A DNA stretch of 13,108 nucleotides from Acidobacteriota bacterium (GTDB lineage Bacteria > Acidobacteriota > Terriglobia > 20CM-2-55-15). Shown here one piece after another: positions 1-7,179 of this stretch. The translations under genes and the position numbers were made by a program. Positions within the stretch are counted from its first letter, which is position 1. Every line of letters begins with the position of its first letter. The notes beneath the pieces were generated by a model that saw only the letters and a list, made by a program, of their open reading frames with translations, searched no databases and was not told the DNA's origin. The DNA lies in NCBI GenBank assembly GCA_003222755.1, contig QHXA01000313.1, positions 1-13,108 on the forward strand, in the 5' to 3' direction.

Positions 1-920
1 AAGAAGACGAATGGTACGATGGCCCAGCACAAGAGAAGATGATCGGTTTTAGTAAATGTGCGGCGCAGCGCGGAAATCAAAAAGAATGTCCAAGGAAACG
101 TGAGAAGCAATAAGACCGGAAGAAAAAAATACACCGGCCGGTCATGTCCAAAGATGGGAGTGGTGAATCGCTCGACGTTATGGGTGACGAAAAAGACATC
201 GAGAAAAGTCCAACCGTTGACGAGCGTACACAATATGAACCACGGCGCCGCGACCGCTACTGTGATCCACGCTGCTTTGGGCTCCCATGTTTTCCACTCG
301 TCCCATTTGCCCCGCACCAGGAGAAAAAGAGCAAGCGAGGCAGCCGGTAACAGCAGCGCTATTGGGCCTTTCGCAAGGACACCCAGACCAAGCGCGGCAT
401 AGAACCCGTAGAACCATCTGCGCCGTCTCGGCGTTGAGTCATTCAATGCGGCCAGAAACCAGACGAGCGCCATCGTGAGACACGCCGTGAGCAGCATGTC
501 CATCGATGCAGCGCGCGCGAAAGCGAAGCAGCCGATGGATGTCGCCAGAATCAGACCGGCGATGAAGCCGCTTGCCCGATTCCAAATCCTGCGGCCACAC
601 CAGTAGACGAGGAATACGCATAGAGTGGCGCCTACCGCGGACGGAAATCGGGCTCCCGCTTCGTTTAGTCCGAAAATTTTGTATCCCACAGCTGCGATCC
701 AATACATCAACGCCGGTTTTTCAAACCACGGAGTGCCGTACAAGCGCGGAGTAATGTAGTCCCCCGTCAACAGCATCTCCCGCGCAATTGCAGCGTAGCG
801 CGGTTCATCTGGACCAATCAGCCCCACACGGCCAAGGTCATGGAAGAAGAACACATAAGAGGCGAGCGCTAAAATCGCGATGATGATGTGGTCGACGTAG
901 GGACGCAGCGTAGGCTTCAT
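1..920 (-). CDS. ArnT/PMT-type membrane glycosyltransferase, C-terminus cut by window edge
   Basis: An open minus-strand frame runs without a stop from an ATG at 920 to the window edge, about 306 codons, so the C-terminus is missing. Seen: many hydrophobic segments (about residues 11-26, 97-107, 118-136, 142-157, 170-202, 216-233, 263-285), the motif GPDEPRYA at residues 36-43, AKGP at 183-186, and HNVERF at 247-252. Known: an acidic DE/Y motif in the first periplasmic loop and an HN.xRF stretch are typical of the PMT_2/ArnT group (GT39/GT83), integral membrane enzymes that move a sugar from a polyprenyl-phosphate carrier to lipid A, protein or another envelope acceptor. Inferred: an envelope glycosyltransferase; neither donor nor acceptor can be read from the sequence. 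The adjacent lipid A-type acyltransferase supports a lipid A or LPS role but does not prove L-Ara4N transfer, so no gene symbol is given. The start lies 24 bp from the divergent neighbour and has no strong Shine-Dalgarno. Confidence 0.88.
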   Translation of the reverse strand, partial: MKPTLRPYVDHIIIAILALASYVFFFHDLGRVGLIGPDEPRYAAIAREMLLTGDYITPRLYGTPWFEKPALMYWIAAVGYKIFGLNEAGARFPSAVGATLCVFLVYWCGRRIWNRASGFIAGLILATSIGCFAFARAASMDMLLTACLTMALVWFLAALNDSTPRRRRWFYGFYAALGLGVLAKGPIALLLPAASLALFLLVRGKWDEWKTWEPKAAWITVAVAAPWFILCTLVNGWTFLDVFFVTHNVERFTTPIFGHDRPVYFFLPVLLLLTFPWTFFLISALRRTFTKTDHLLLCWAIVPFVF

Positions 921-944
921 GGGAAATATGCAAAAATATCACGG

Positions 945-1856
945 ATGCGCGGAGGCATTAAAGGAGTCGCCGAATACACTGTCGCACTGTTGGTTATCCG
1001 GACCTTTGGCGTGATGCCACGCAACATCGCACACCGAGCCGCCAAAATCCTGGCTTGGCTTGGTTTCCATCTCGCAGGCCGGCAGCGGCGCGCGGGCATG
1101 CGAAATCTTCGGATCGCATTTCCGGAGTTGCGCGACAACGAAAGAGAACGAATTCTACGAGGAAGTTTTCAAAACCTCGGGCGCCTGCTCGTCGAGTTCA
1201 CGCACTTCCGGGAATTGAATAAACGGAACATTTGGCGCTTCGTCGTTCACGATGGACTCGAGAATTATCTCGAAGGTTTGCGTCGTGGTCGTGGCGTAAT
1301 CTTCATGACGGCGCACTTCGGCGCCTGGGAATTGAGTTCCTTTGCACATGCAATCTACGGATTCCCACTGAAATTTGTCGTTCGGCCCATAGATAATCCG
1401 CACGTCGAACGCCTGATTTCGGAGTACCGCACGCTCAGCGGCAATGTTCCAGTCCAGCGTCGCAGTGCAGCGCGCGACATCCTAAAGGCGCTCCGGCGAA
1501 ATGAAGCCGTTGGAATTCTCTTCGATCAGAACACGACGCGAAGCGAGGGGGTTTTCGCCGAATTCTTCGGAGTTCCCGCCGCAACGACGCCATCGATCGC
1601 GCTGCTCGCTCTCAGGACTGGAGCGGCCGTTGTGCCCGGGTTTCTGATCTGGGATGAGAAGCTGCGAAAACATCGGCTTCGCCTGGATCCCCCGGTTGAA
1701 TTGATCAATACCGGTAATCTCGACCAAGATGTTTTGGAGAACACGAAAGTTTTTAACAAGATTTTGGAAAGCTACGTTCGGAAGTGTCCCGACCACTGGC
1801 TGTGGATTCATCGGCGCTGGAAGACTCGGCCGGAAGGGGAACCGTCGCTGTACTGA
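945..1856 (+). CDS. Lipid A biosynthesis (LpxL/HtrB-like) lysophospholipid acyltransferase
   Basis: A 303-residue protein of the LpxL/HtrB/LpxM acyltransferase family, which transfers an acyl chain to a lipid A precursor at the inner membrane. Seen: an N-terminal hydrophobic stretch (about 8-44), the block MRNLRIAFPE at 52-61, the catalytic HFGAWE at 124-129 (the family HX4D/E motif with H124 and E129), DQNTTRSEGVF at 194-204 followed by FFGVPAATT, and the C-terminal PDHWLWIHRRWKTRPEGE at 282-299. All are hallmarks of this family and the length is normal. An in-frame ATG at 888 would overlap the divergent gene by 33 bp and add 19 residues that do not look like the family, so the ATG at 945 was chosen. 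Neither start has a clear ribosome-binding site. It could act on a lipid other than lipid A (for example an ornithine lipid or a mannolipid), but the diverging ArnT-like gene favours an outer-membrane role. Confidence 0.88.
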   Translation: MRGGIKGVAEYTVALLVIRTFGVMPRNIAHRAAKILAWLGFHLAGRQRRAGMRNLRIAFPELRDNERERILRGSFQNLGRLLVEFTHFRELNKRNIWRFVVHDGLENYLEGLRRGRGVIFMTAHFGAWELSSFAHAIYGFPLKFVVRPIDNPHVERLISEYRTLSGNVPVQRRSAARDILKALRRNEAVGILFDQNTTRSEGVFAEFFGVPAATTPSIALLALRTGAAVVPGFLIWDEKLRKHRLRLDPPVELINTGNLDQDVLENTKVFNKILESYVRKCPDHWLWIHRRWKTRPEGEPSLY

Positions 1857-1993
1857 GGTGTTAGCAAATGGGAGATTTTAAAATTGGACGAGTCCTGCAT
1901 TTCAAATCCGAAATCCGAAATATCAAATTCAGACATCCTGACCTGGTCAGACTATTTGTAGCAAACGAGGAAATCAGAATGAGCCAGCGAAGT

Positions 1994-2015
1994 CCCCTCC
2001 TCAGCCGAGGAGGGG
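1994..2015. repeat. GC-rich hairpin, 9-bp perfect stem
   Basis: CCCCTCCTC at 1994-2002 pairs exactly with GAGGAGGGG at 2007-2015 around the loop AGCC. It is the left partner of the similar hairpin at 2241-2264 inside the nested element. No T-run follows on either strand, so it does not look like a standard terminator. Confidence 0.8.
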
Positions 2016-2176
2016 TGGCTGCGCCATCAAGAAAATGTCGCGAAGCCTCCTTTGCGCGAAGCGCAAGCGCGATAGCGCGCAGCCTCAACTAAAGGCGCAG
2101 ACGGGGTGGTGCTGATCAAGAAAATTATTTGTGGCTTGAAAGAACCATTTCTTGATGGCTGCGCCCTATCGGGCTT

Positions 2177-2191
2177 GCGGGCTTCGCCCGC
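2177..2191. repeat. Short hairpin, 6-bp stem
   Basis: GCGGGC at 2177-2182 pairs with GCCCGC at 2186-2191 around a TTC loop, inside the inner right part of the nested element. A functional role is not evident. Confidence 0.6.
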
Positions 2192-2240
2192 CCGTCCGCG
2201 CCGAATAAGGTGCCTTCGGGACATTTTCTTGATGGCGGCG

Positions 2241-2264
2241 TCCCCTCCTTTTCCAAGGAGGGGA
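2241..2264. repeat. GC-rich hairpin, 10-bp perfect stem
   Basis: TCCCCTCCTT at 2241-2250 pairs exactly with AAGGAGGGGA at 2255-2264 around a TTCC loop. It is the right partner of the hairpin at 1994-2015. The stem ends AAGGAGGGGA resemble Shine-Dalgarno sequence, but no gene starts nearby. Confidence 0.8.
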
Positions 2265-2457
2265 CTTCGCTCGCCACGGTTCAGTCTGAATTCCGGGAGC
2301 TCAGGAGGTCTGAAATTGGACTGTCTCAGGTGCCCGGTTCAATCCGAGATTTCGGATTTCGGATTTGAGATGCAGGATTCGTCCAATTTCGAAATGTTTT
2401 CTTTCGATTGAATGAATCAACTATCAATTTTCATTTTTTCATTTCTCATCCGACTTT

Positions 2458-3324
2458 CTACCGAACCGCTCGTCCGTACACCATGCTCTCCAGCCGCGCG
2501 ATTCTGTCCTCGAGTGGCGGATGCGTGCTGAAGAGGTTCACGAGCCCGCCGCCCCGCAGCGGATTAACGATAAACATGTGAGCCGTAGCCGGATTCGCAT
2601 CCAGAGGTACTCGCTGCGATCCGGCATGCAGCTTCCGAAGAGCGTTGGCCAGCCACAACGGATTTCCACAAATGCGAGCTCCTGTAGCGTCCGCTTCGTA
2701 TTCTCGCGACCGCGAGATGGCCATTTGGATTAGAGCGGCGGCAATTGGCGCGATGATGATCATCGCAATCCCTGCGATCATGCCGCCCGTTCCTTCGTCT
2801 TCATCCCTCCGGCCGCCGAAGCCGCCAAAGATCATCGACCATTGCGCGATATTTGCGAGCATGCTGATGGCACCGGCGATCGCTGCTGCAATCGTACCGA
2901 TGAGGATATCTCGATTGCGCACGTGACCAAGCTCATGCGCCATCACCCCTTCAAGCTCTTCCCGAGTGAGCAGCCGCAGGATGCCTTCGGTTGCAGCGAC
3001 CGCGGCGTGATTCGGATTGCGTCCCGTGGCAAACGCGTTGGGAGCCTCTGAAGGAATGATGTATACCTTCGGCATAGGCATGTTCATCTTCAATGCCAGG
3101 TCATGAGTAACGCTCCACAACATGGGGGCTTCAGCTTCGGTCGCTTCTCGCGCGTTGTACATGCGCAGGACGATTTTGTCACTGAACCAGTAGCTGAACA
3201 TATTCATGCCCAGTGCGAAGATGAATGCGAAGATCATTCCTTGCCGGCCGCCGAATGCACCGCCCAAAAACACGAGCAGGACGGTCAAGCCGACCATTAG
3301 AACGATCGTTTTAGTGGTGTTCAT
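2458..3324 (-). CDS. htpX: Membrane zinc metalloprotease HtpX
   Basis: 288 residues, the normal length for HtpX, an M48 zinc protease of the inner membrane that degrades damaged or misfolded membrane proteins. Seen: two hydrophobic segments at the N-terminus (about 7-24 and 29-47), the zinc-binding HELGH at 130-134 (H130, catalytic E131, H134), two more hydrophobic stretches (about 140-160 and 182-203), then SREYEAD at 206-212, whose first Glu (E208) is the expected third zinc ligand, and the family-typical THPPLEDRIARLE near the C-terminus. AGGAG stands about 8 nt before the ATG. The start lies inside the end of glcF (14-bp overlap), which suggests translational coupling. It is the last gene of the minus-strand train. 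No heat-shock promoter is visible in front of it, so it probably depends on upstream transcription. Confidence 0.97.
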   Translation of the reverse strand: MNTTKTIVLMVGLTVLLVFLGGAFGGRQGMIFAFIFALGMNMFSYWFSDKIVLRMYNAREATEAEAPMLWSVTHDLALKMNMPMPKVYIIPSEAPNAFATGRNPNHAAVAATEGILRLLTREELEGVMAHELGHVRNRDILIGTIAAAIAGAISMLANIAQWSMIFGGFGGRRDEDEGTGGMIAGIAMIIIAPIAAALIQMAISRSREYEADATGARICGNPLWLANALRKLHAGSQRVPLDANPATAHMFIVNPLRGGGLVNLFSTHPPLEDRIARLESMVYGRAVR

Positions 3325-4585
3325 TAGAATCTCCTAAACTGCGCGCCAACAGCTCGACCGGATGAACAACTTCGAGCTTCATGCCAAATTTTTTCGCGCC
3401 ATACCTGAATTGAAAAATGCATCCGGGGTTCCCCGTGGCCAAAACGTCAATCTCTGCTTTCTGAATTTTCTCCATTTTCCGGTCCAGGATCTCCATCGAG
3501 AGTTCGTTCTGCGTGATGTTGTAGATCCCGGCGCTGCCGCAGCACTGATCGGCGCCTTCAATCTCTACAAACTGTATGCCTGGAATCGCTTTCAGCAACT
3601 TTCGGGGCTCGCTTTTTATACCCTGGCCGTGAATCAAGTGGCAGGGATCGTCGTATCCGACACGCTGATCCAACGGATTCTTTAGACGCTCGAATATCCG
3701 CGTGGACGCCAGGAATTCCGTGATGTCTTTAACTTTTGACGAGAACTCAGCGGCGCCTTCCATCAGTAGAGGATATTCTTTTAACATCGCGCCACAGCCG
3801 GCAGCATTAATAATGATGGCATCAAGCTTCTGCACCGGAAACGCCGCGATGTTGGTCCGAGCCATTCCTTTGGCGGTGTCGCGCAAGCCGGCGTGGTTGG
3901 CCAGTGCTCCACAGCAAATTTGCTCGCCCGGCACCATGACGTCAAAACCCGCTGCCGTGAGCAGCCGCACAGAGGCCCTGTTGATTGGGCCCATCATGGA
4001 GTTCATCACGCACCCTGTAAAAAATGCGACGGTTCCCTGCTTCCTTCCTTCCGCGCGGTAATGGGTGTCGAGCGTAACGCCGCGTTCAAATTCGATATCC
4101 GGCATCAGTGCTTCCGCCCTCGCCATTCGGGGGGCGAGCCGATGCAATAAGCCGCTCGACCTGACGAAGCTCTGAATGCCTGAAGCTCGATACAACTGAA
4201 GCATCCGGGACGCGAGGTGAAACCGCCATGGATACGGAAAAACGTGCTTCAGTACGATCCGCGCGATCCAAGGCGCCGGCCGTTCCTCAACGATCGTTCC
4301 GCGCATCTCTTCCATCATGTGTCCGAAATGCACGCCGGACGGGCACGCCGTCTCGCACGCGCGGCAATCAAGACACCGGAACATGTGCTCTACAAATGAA
4401 TCCGTGATCTTTGCCCTGCCTTCATCAAAAGCCCGCATCAGGTAAATGCGGCCGCGCGGGGAATCCATCTCGCTGCCGAGCACGCGATAGGTCGGACACG
4501 AAGAAAGACATAGGCCGCAATGGATACAGTCCAGATACAGTGGAGGTCGTTGTGCCTGTTCTTTGATTATCGCTTCCATTTGCAT
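3311..4585 (-). CDS. glcF: Glycolate oxidase iron-sulfur subunit GlcF
   Basis: 424 residues, close to the family's usual length of a little over 400. GlcF carries electrons from the flavin subunits toward the membrane quinone pool. Seen: two 4Fe-4S motifs, C20-x2-C23-x2-C26-x3-C30-P and C71-x2-C74-x2-C77-x3-C81-P, followed by two CCG-type domains with ICCGALANHAG and QCCGSAGIYN, the cysteine-rich repeats that define this family and its relatives. The same architecture occurs in LutA-like and glycerol-3-phosphate GlpC-like proteins, but glcD and glcE directly upstream decide for GlcF. GGAGG lies 8 nt before the ATG at 4585. A second in-frame ATG two codons later is possible. It starts 26 bp after glcE and its end overlaps the start of htpX. 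Confidence 0.95.
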   Translation of the reverse strand: MQMEAIIKEQAQRPPLYLDCIHCGLCLSSCPTYRVLGSEMDSPRGRIYLMRAFDEGRAKITDSFVEHMFRCLDCRACETACPSGVHFGHMMEEMRGTIVEERPAPWIARIVLKHVFPYPWRFHLASRMLQLYRASGIQSFVRSSGLLHRLAPRMARAEALMPDIEFERGVTLDTHYRAEGRKQGTVAFFTGCVMNSMMGPINRASVRLLTAAGFDVMVPGEQICCGALANHAGLRDTAKGMARTNIAAFPVQKLDAIIINAAGCGAMLKEYPLLMEGAAEFSSKVKDITEFLASTRIFERLKNPLDQRVGYDDPCHLIHGQGIKSEPRKLLKAIPGIQFVEIEGADQCCGSAGIYNITQNELSMEILDRKMEKIQKAEIDVLATGNPGCIFQFRYGAKKFGMKLEVVHPVELLARSLGDSNEHH

Positions 4586-4588
4586 TTC

Positions 4589-4605
4589 GCACGCCTCCGG
4601 CGCGC
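4589..4605. repeat. Small palindrome carrying the glcF ribosome-binding site
   Basis: On plus the sequence is gcacgcctccggcgcgc: arms GCACGCC and GGCGCGC with a TCC loop and one mismatched pair. On the coding (minus) strand the loop and inner stem read CCGGAGGCG, so the GGAGG that should serve glcF (4598-4594) would be partly buried in the hairpin. Related palindromes lie at 7839-7861 and 10618-10632. Confidence 0.65.
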
Positions 4606-4611
4606 ATAAAT

Positions 4612-5691
4612 TCAGCGCTCCCCATCCACATGCCGTCCCGGATTCAACCGTCCTTCCGGATCGAATGCATCTTTCATTCGTTTCATCACGTCGTATTCGG
4701 CGCCACTCAACCCGAAGGTTGGGATCTCGCGACGTACTTCCAAAGGCGCCTTCTCGATAATCGCGCGATACTTCTGGCGGATACGGCCGATGTCCTCGGC
4801 AGAAGCAATCTGCATCAGCAAAATCCCATTCAACGCGTGGGCAATCCAGGCTCCCGGCCGATACTCCTGTATTATTTCACGCATGGCGGTCGGAAGTCCG
4901 ATGGCCCTCACGACAACCGGGCCGAACGCGTTGTAGCGATGGCGAAGCAGCTCCCACGCTGATATTTCGTCCGGGCCTTCACAAATCTTCCATTCCGCTG
5001 CCGGTAGATTTCTAAGTTGCCAATCCACAGCGCGCGGATCTTCACCGAATCTCAACCAGACTTCGTTCTCCGGCCCAATCCATTCGCATGACACAGGCTG
5101 CACCGCACTGTGGCGAATAGCAGCGATGCCGGCTGCGGCCGACTCGAAATCTTCAAAGCGCGCGATAGCCGTCGCCGTCCGAACAAATTTCGCACGCAGC
5201 TTCAGGCTAATTTCGACAATGATCGCCAGCGTGCCCAGTGAACCCGTGTAGAGCTTGTGCAGATCATAGCCGGTGACATTTTTGACGACGCGCCCGCCCG
5301 CTTTGGAAATTCGGCCGTCGATTTCCACAACCTTCATCCCGATAATCCAATCGCGAATCGTGCCCACGGCGCGAAACGGCCCTTGCGCATTGGCTGCTGC
5401 AATCCCGCCCAAGGTCGCTGCCGGCCCACTCCACGGGTCCAGCGGCAAAAACTGGTTGTTCTGCAACAGCGTGTGCTCGAGTTCCTCGAGCGTTATGCCG
5501 GCTTCAACATGAATGGTCAGATCCGCCGGTACGTATTCTGTAATTCGCGACAGAGAACCTAAATTGACAACACAGTCGGCGCGCCGAAGCGGGTTACCAA
5601 AAAATGTTTGCGTCCCTGCGCCAAGCGGAGTGATGGCCGAGTTCTTCGATGGACCCTGGCCGCACGGCCTTTCCAGGCGAGATTCCGTCAA
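4612..5691 (-). CDS. glcE: Glycolate oxidase FAD-binding subunit GlcE
   Basis: 359 residues, normal for GlcE, the shorter flavoprotein-like subunit of glycolate oxidase. Seen: a PCMH/VAO-type FAD-binding fold with PLGAGTQTFFG at 22-32, the TLGGIAAANAQGP block at 93-105, and GGRVVKNVTGYDLHKLYTGS at 132-151, which is highly characteristic of GlcE. The C-terminus ends with FDPEGRLNPGR, shared with GlcD-type proteins. The start is a TTG at 5691; no ATG or GTG is available at a sensible place. The best Shine-Dalgarno (AGAAGG, 5711-5706) is a long 14 nt away, so initiation probably depends on ribosomes finishing glcD. The TTG is in the same frame as glcD, only two codons after its TGA stop. The start is therefore less certain than the identity. 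Confidence 0.93.
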   Translation of the reverse strand: MTESRLERPCGQGPSKNSAITPLGAGTQTFFGNPLRRADCVVNLGSLSRITEYVPADLTIHVEAGITLEELEHTLLQNNQFLPLDPWSGPAATLGGIAAANAQGPFRAVGTIRDWIIGMKVVEIDGRISKAGGRVVKNVTGYDLHKLYTGSLGTLAIIVEISLKLRAKFVRTATAIARFEDFESAAAGIAAIRHSAVQPVSCEWIGPENEVWLRFGEDPRAVDWQLRNLPAAEWKICEGPDEISAWELLRHRYNAFGPVVVRAIGLPTAMREIIQEYRPGAWIAHALNGILLMQIASAEDIGRIRQKYRAIIEKAPLEVRREIPTFGLSGAEYDVMKRMKDAFDPEGRLNPGRHVDGER

Positions 5692-5694
5692 TCG

Positions 5695-7179
5695 TCAATG
5701 CTGAACCTTCTGAGGCGAGCCGAGCAAAATCGCTTCAACTTTCTTTCCGATTTCGGCGGTACTCGTTGTGGTGTGCTTTCCGATTTCCGTGCAGCCGCGC
5801 CGGCTGGGAAATATTTTGGCGGGATTTAGAAGACCATCAGGATTGAAGACCTGCTTTACGCGCATCATTGTGTTGAGATCGGCTTCCGTGAATACCAGAT
5901 CCATGAAGTCTTTCTTCTCGTATCCAATGCCATGTTCGCCGCTCAGCGATCCGCCGACGTCGACGCAAAGCTTCATGATCTCTTCGCTCATTCCAAAGAT
6001 CTTCTCGACCTGGTCCTGATAGCGGCTATCGAAAAGAATCAAAGGATGCAAGTTCCCATCGCCGGCATGGAATACGTTTGCCACGCCGAGGCCGTAACGC
6101 TCCGACATTCGATCGATCGCCACGAGAACCTCCGGCAGGCGCGTCCGCGGGATAACAGCATCCATCGTGATCATGTCTGGAGCAAGACGCCCCATCGCCC
6201 CGAACGCGCCTTTGCGGCCGAGCCACAGCTTCGCGCGCTCTTCATCGTCTTTGGCAACACGAACGTCATAAGCGCGATTGCGCCGGCAAATCTCGACAAT
6301 CGCGTTGGAGGTTTCTTCGAGCCCTTCACGAAACCCATCGACTTCGATCAACAGTGCCGCAACCGCATCGAGCGGGTAACCGGCCTTATAGACTGAAGCC
6401 TCAACTGCTTCGATCGTCTTCGCATCGACGAATTCGAGTGCCGAAGGAACAATGCCTGCGGCGATGACATCGGAAACCGTCTGGCTGCACTCCTCAACCG
6501 AGTGAAAGGCAGCCAGCAGGGTCTTCACGGCCTGTGGTTTCGGCAGCAATCTCACGGTGATTTCTGTAACGATTCCAAATGTTCCTTCCGATCCCACGAT
6601 CACGCCGACCAGATCCAGCCCGATTGGCTCCCCGGCGGGATTACCTAGCCGAATGATTTCGCCCCTCGCCGTGACCATTTCGATCGCAAGGATGTGATTC
6701 GTCGTCATTCCATATTTCAGGCAATGTGGCCCACCGGAGTTTTCTGCAACGTTTCCGCCAATGCTGCACGACATCTGGCTCGATGGGTCCGGCGCGTAAT
6801 ATAGCCCATATGGCGCAGCAGCCTGTGAAATATGGAGGTTCACAACACCGGGCTGGACCACCGCAATCCGATTCTCTATGTCGATGGAGAGAATGCGGTT
6901 CATCCGTTGAAGCTCAATCACGATCCCGCCCTCAACAGCGAGCGCGCCGCCGCTCAGTCCTGTACCGGCCCCACGGGGCAGAAACGGAATGCGGTACTCG
7001 TTCGCGAGGCGGACGACTTGCGCAACCTGTTCGGTAGTGCGCGGAAACACAACGAGGTCGGGCCTGTTTTTGAACAGAGGCAGACCGTCGCATTCATAGA
7101 CGAGGAGCTCCGTCTCATCTTCAACGACAGCGGCTGACGGCAATATCCGCCGCAGCTTGCCTATGACTTCCTTGTTCAC
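5695..7179 (-). CDS. glcD: Glycolate oxidase flavin subunit GlcD
   Basis: The catalytic FAD subunit: oxidises glycolate (possibly also D-lactate) to glyoxylate. 494 residues from the GTG at 7179, matching the roughly 500-residue family. Seen: an N-terminus with DETELLVYECDGLPLFKNRP, the FAD-binding PRGAGTGLSGGA at 68-79, PDPSSQMSCSIGGNVAENSGG at about 130-150, GSEGTFGIVTEI at about 196-207, then VFHAGDGNLHP and SGEHGIG in the C-terminal cap domain and FNPDGLLNPAKIFP near the end. The GTG overlaps the TGA of the upstream TPR gene (GTGA), and alignment with known GlcD favours it over the upstream ATG at 7272, which would overlap the TPR gene by 97 bp with unrelated residues. AAAGGAG lies 14 nt upstream. 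D-lactate dehydrogenases share this fold, but adjacent glcE and glcF support glycolate oxidase. Confidence 0.95.
   Translation of the reverse strand: MNKEVIGKLRRILPSAAVVEDETELLVYECDGLPLFKNRPDLVVFPRTTEQVAQVVRLANEYRIPFLPRGAGTGLSGGALAVEGGIVIELQRMNRILSIDIENRIAVVQPGVVNLHISQAAAPYGLYYAPDPSSQMSCSIGGNVAENSGGPHCLKYGMTTNHILAIEMVTARGEIIRLGNPAGEPIGLDLVGVIVGSEGTFGIVTEITVRLLPKPQAVKTLLAAFHSVEECSQTVSDVIAAGIVPSALEFVDAKTIEAVEASVYKAGYPLDAVAALLIEVDGFREGLEETSNAIVEICRRNRAYDVRVAKDDEERAKLWLGRKGAFGAMGRLAPDMITMDAVIPRTRLPEVLVAIDRMSERYGLGVANVFHAGDGNLHPLILFDSRYQDQVEKIFGMSEEIMKLCVDVGGSLSGEHGIGYEKKDFMDLVFTEADLNTMMRVKQVFNPDGLLNPAKIFPSRRGCTEIGKHTTTSTAEIGKKVEAILLGSPQKVQH

Larger units (their letters stand above)
1881..2389. 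repeat. Large nested inverted-repeat element (possible MITE or REP/BIME mosaic)
   Basis: The outer arms, 1881-1921 and 2349-2389, are inverted copies matching at 39 of 41 bases by eye and contain the tandem word aaatccgaaatccgaaat. Inside them, 1924-1941 pairs with 2301-2318 (16 of 18). Next, about 1984-2047 pairs with about 2214-2276 with small indels, including the word CGAAGTCCCCTCC on both sides. At the centre, TCAAGAAA (2116-2123) pairs with TTTCTTGA (2148-2155). The order of blocks on one side mirrors that on the other, so the whole 509 bp could fold into one long imperfect cruciform or RNA stem. No transposase-like frame is present, and I see no convincing target-site duplication just outside the arms. 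It could be a non-autonomous transposon remnant, a palindromic REP-type cluster, or several insertions nested in each other. Confidence 0.85.
1857..2457. other. Gene-free 600-bp convergent intergenic region filled with repeats
   Basis: The region lies between the stop of the acyltransferase (plus) and the stop of htpX (minus), so it is a convergent 3'-3' spacer. The short open frames here are made of inverted repeat sequence and have no credible start signals or recognisable protein content. Positions 1881-2389 form a nested quasi-palindrome. Positions 2390-2457 are AT-rich, with repeated 'tttcatttt'-like words and no clear hairpin followed by T's, so I cannot name an intrinsic terminator for either gene. 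Confidence 0.8.

Noticed and set aside
888..944. Earlier ATG at 888 for the acyltransferase
   Set aside because: It overlaps the divergent gene by 33 bp, lacks a ribosome-binding site and adds 19 residues not typical of the family.
1881..2389. CRISPR array
   Set aside because: Copies are inverted and unevenly spaced rather than direct repeats with regular spacers, and no cas genes are present.
1871..2400. Target-site duplication flanking the nested element
   Set aside because: Sequences just outside 1881 and 2389 show no convincing direct repeat, so transposition is not demonstrated.
1868..2411. Several 65-100 codon open frames in the repeat region
   Set aside because: They cross inverted repeats, appear on both strands at once and show no protein-like conservation or start signals.
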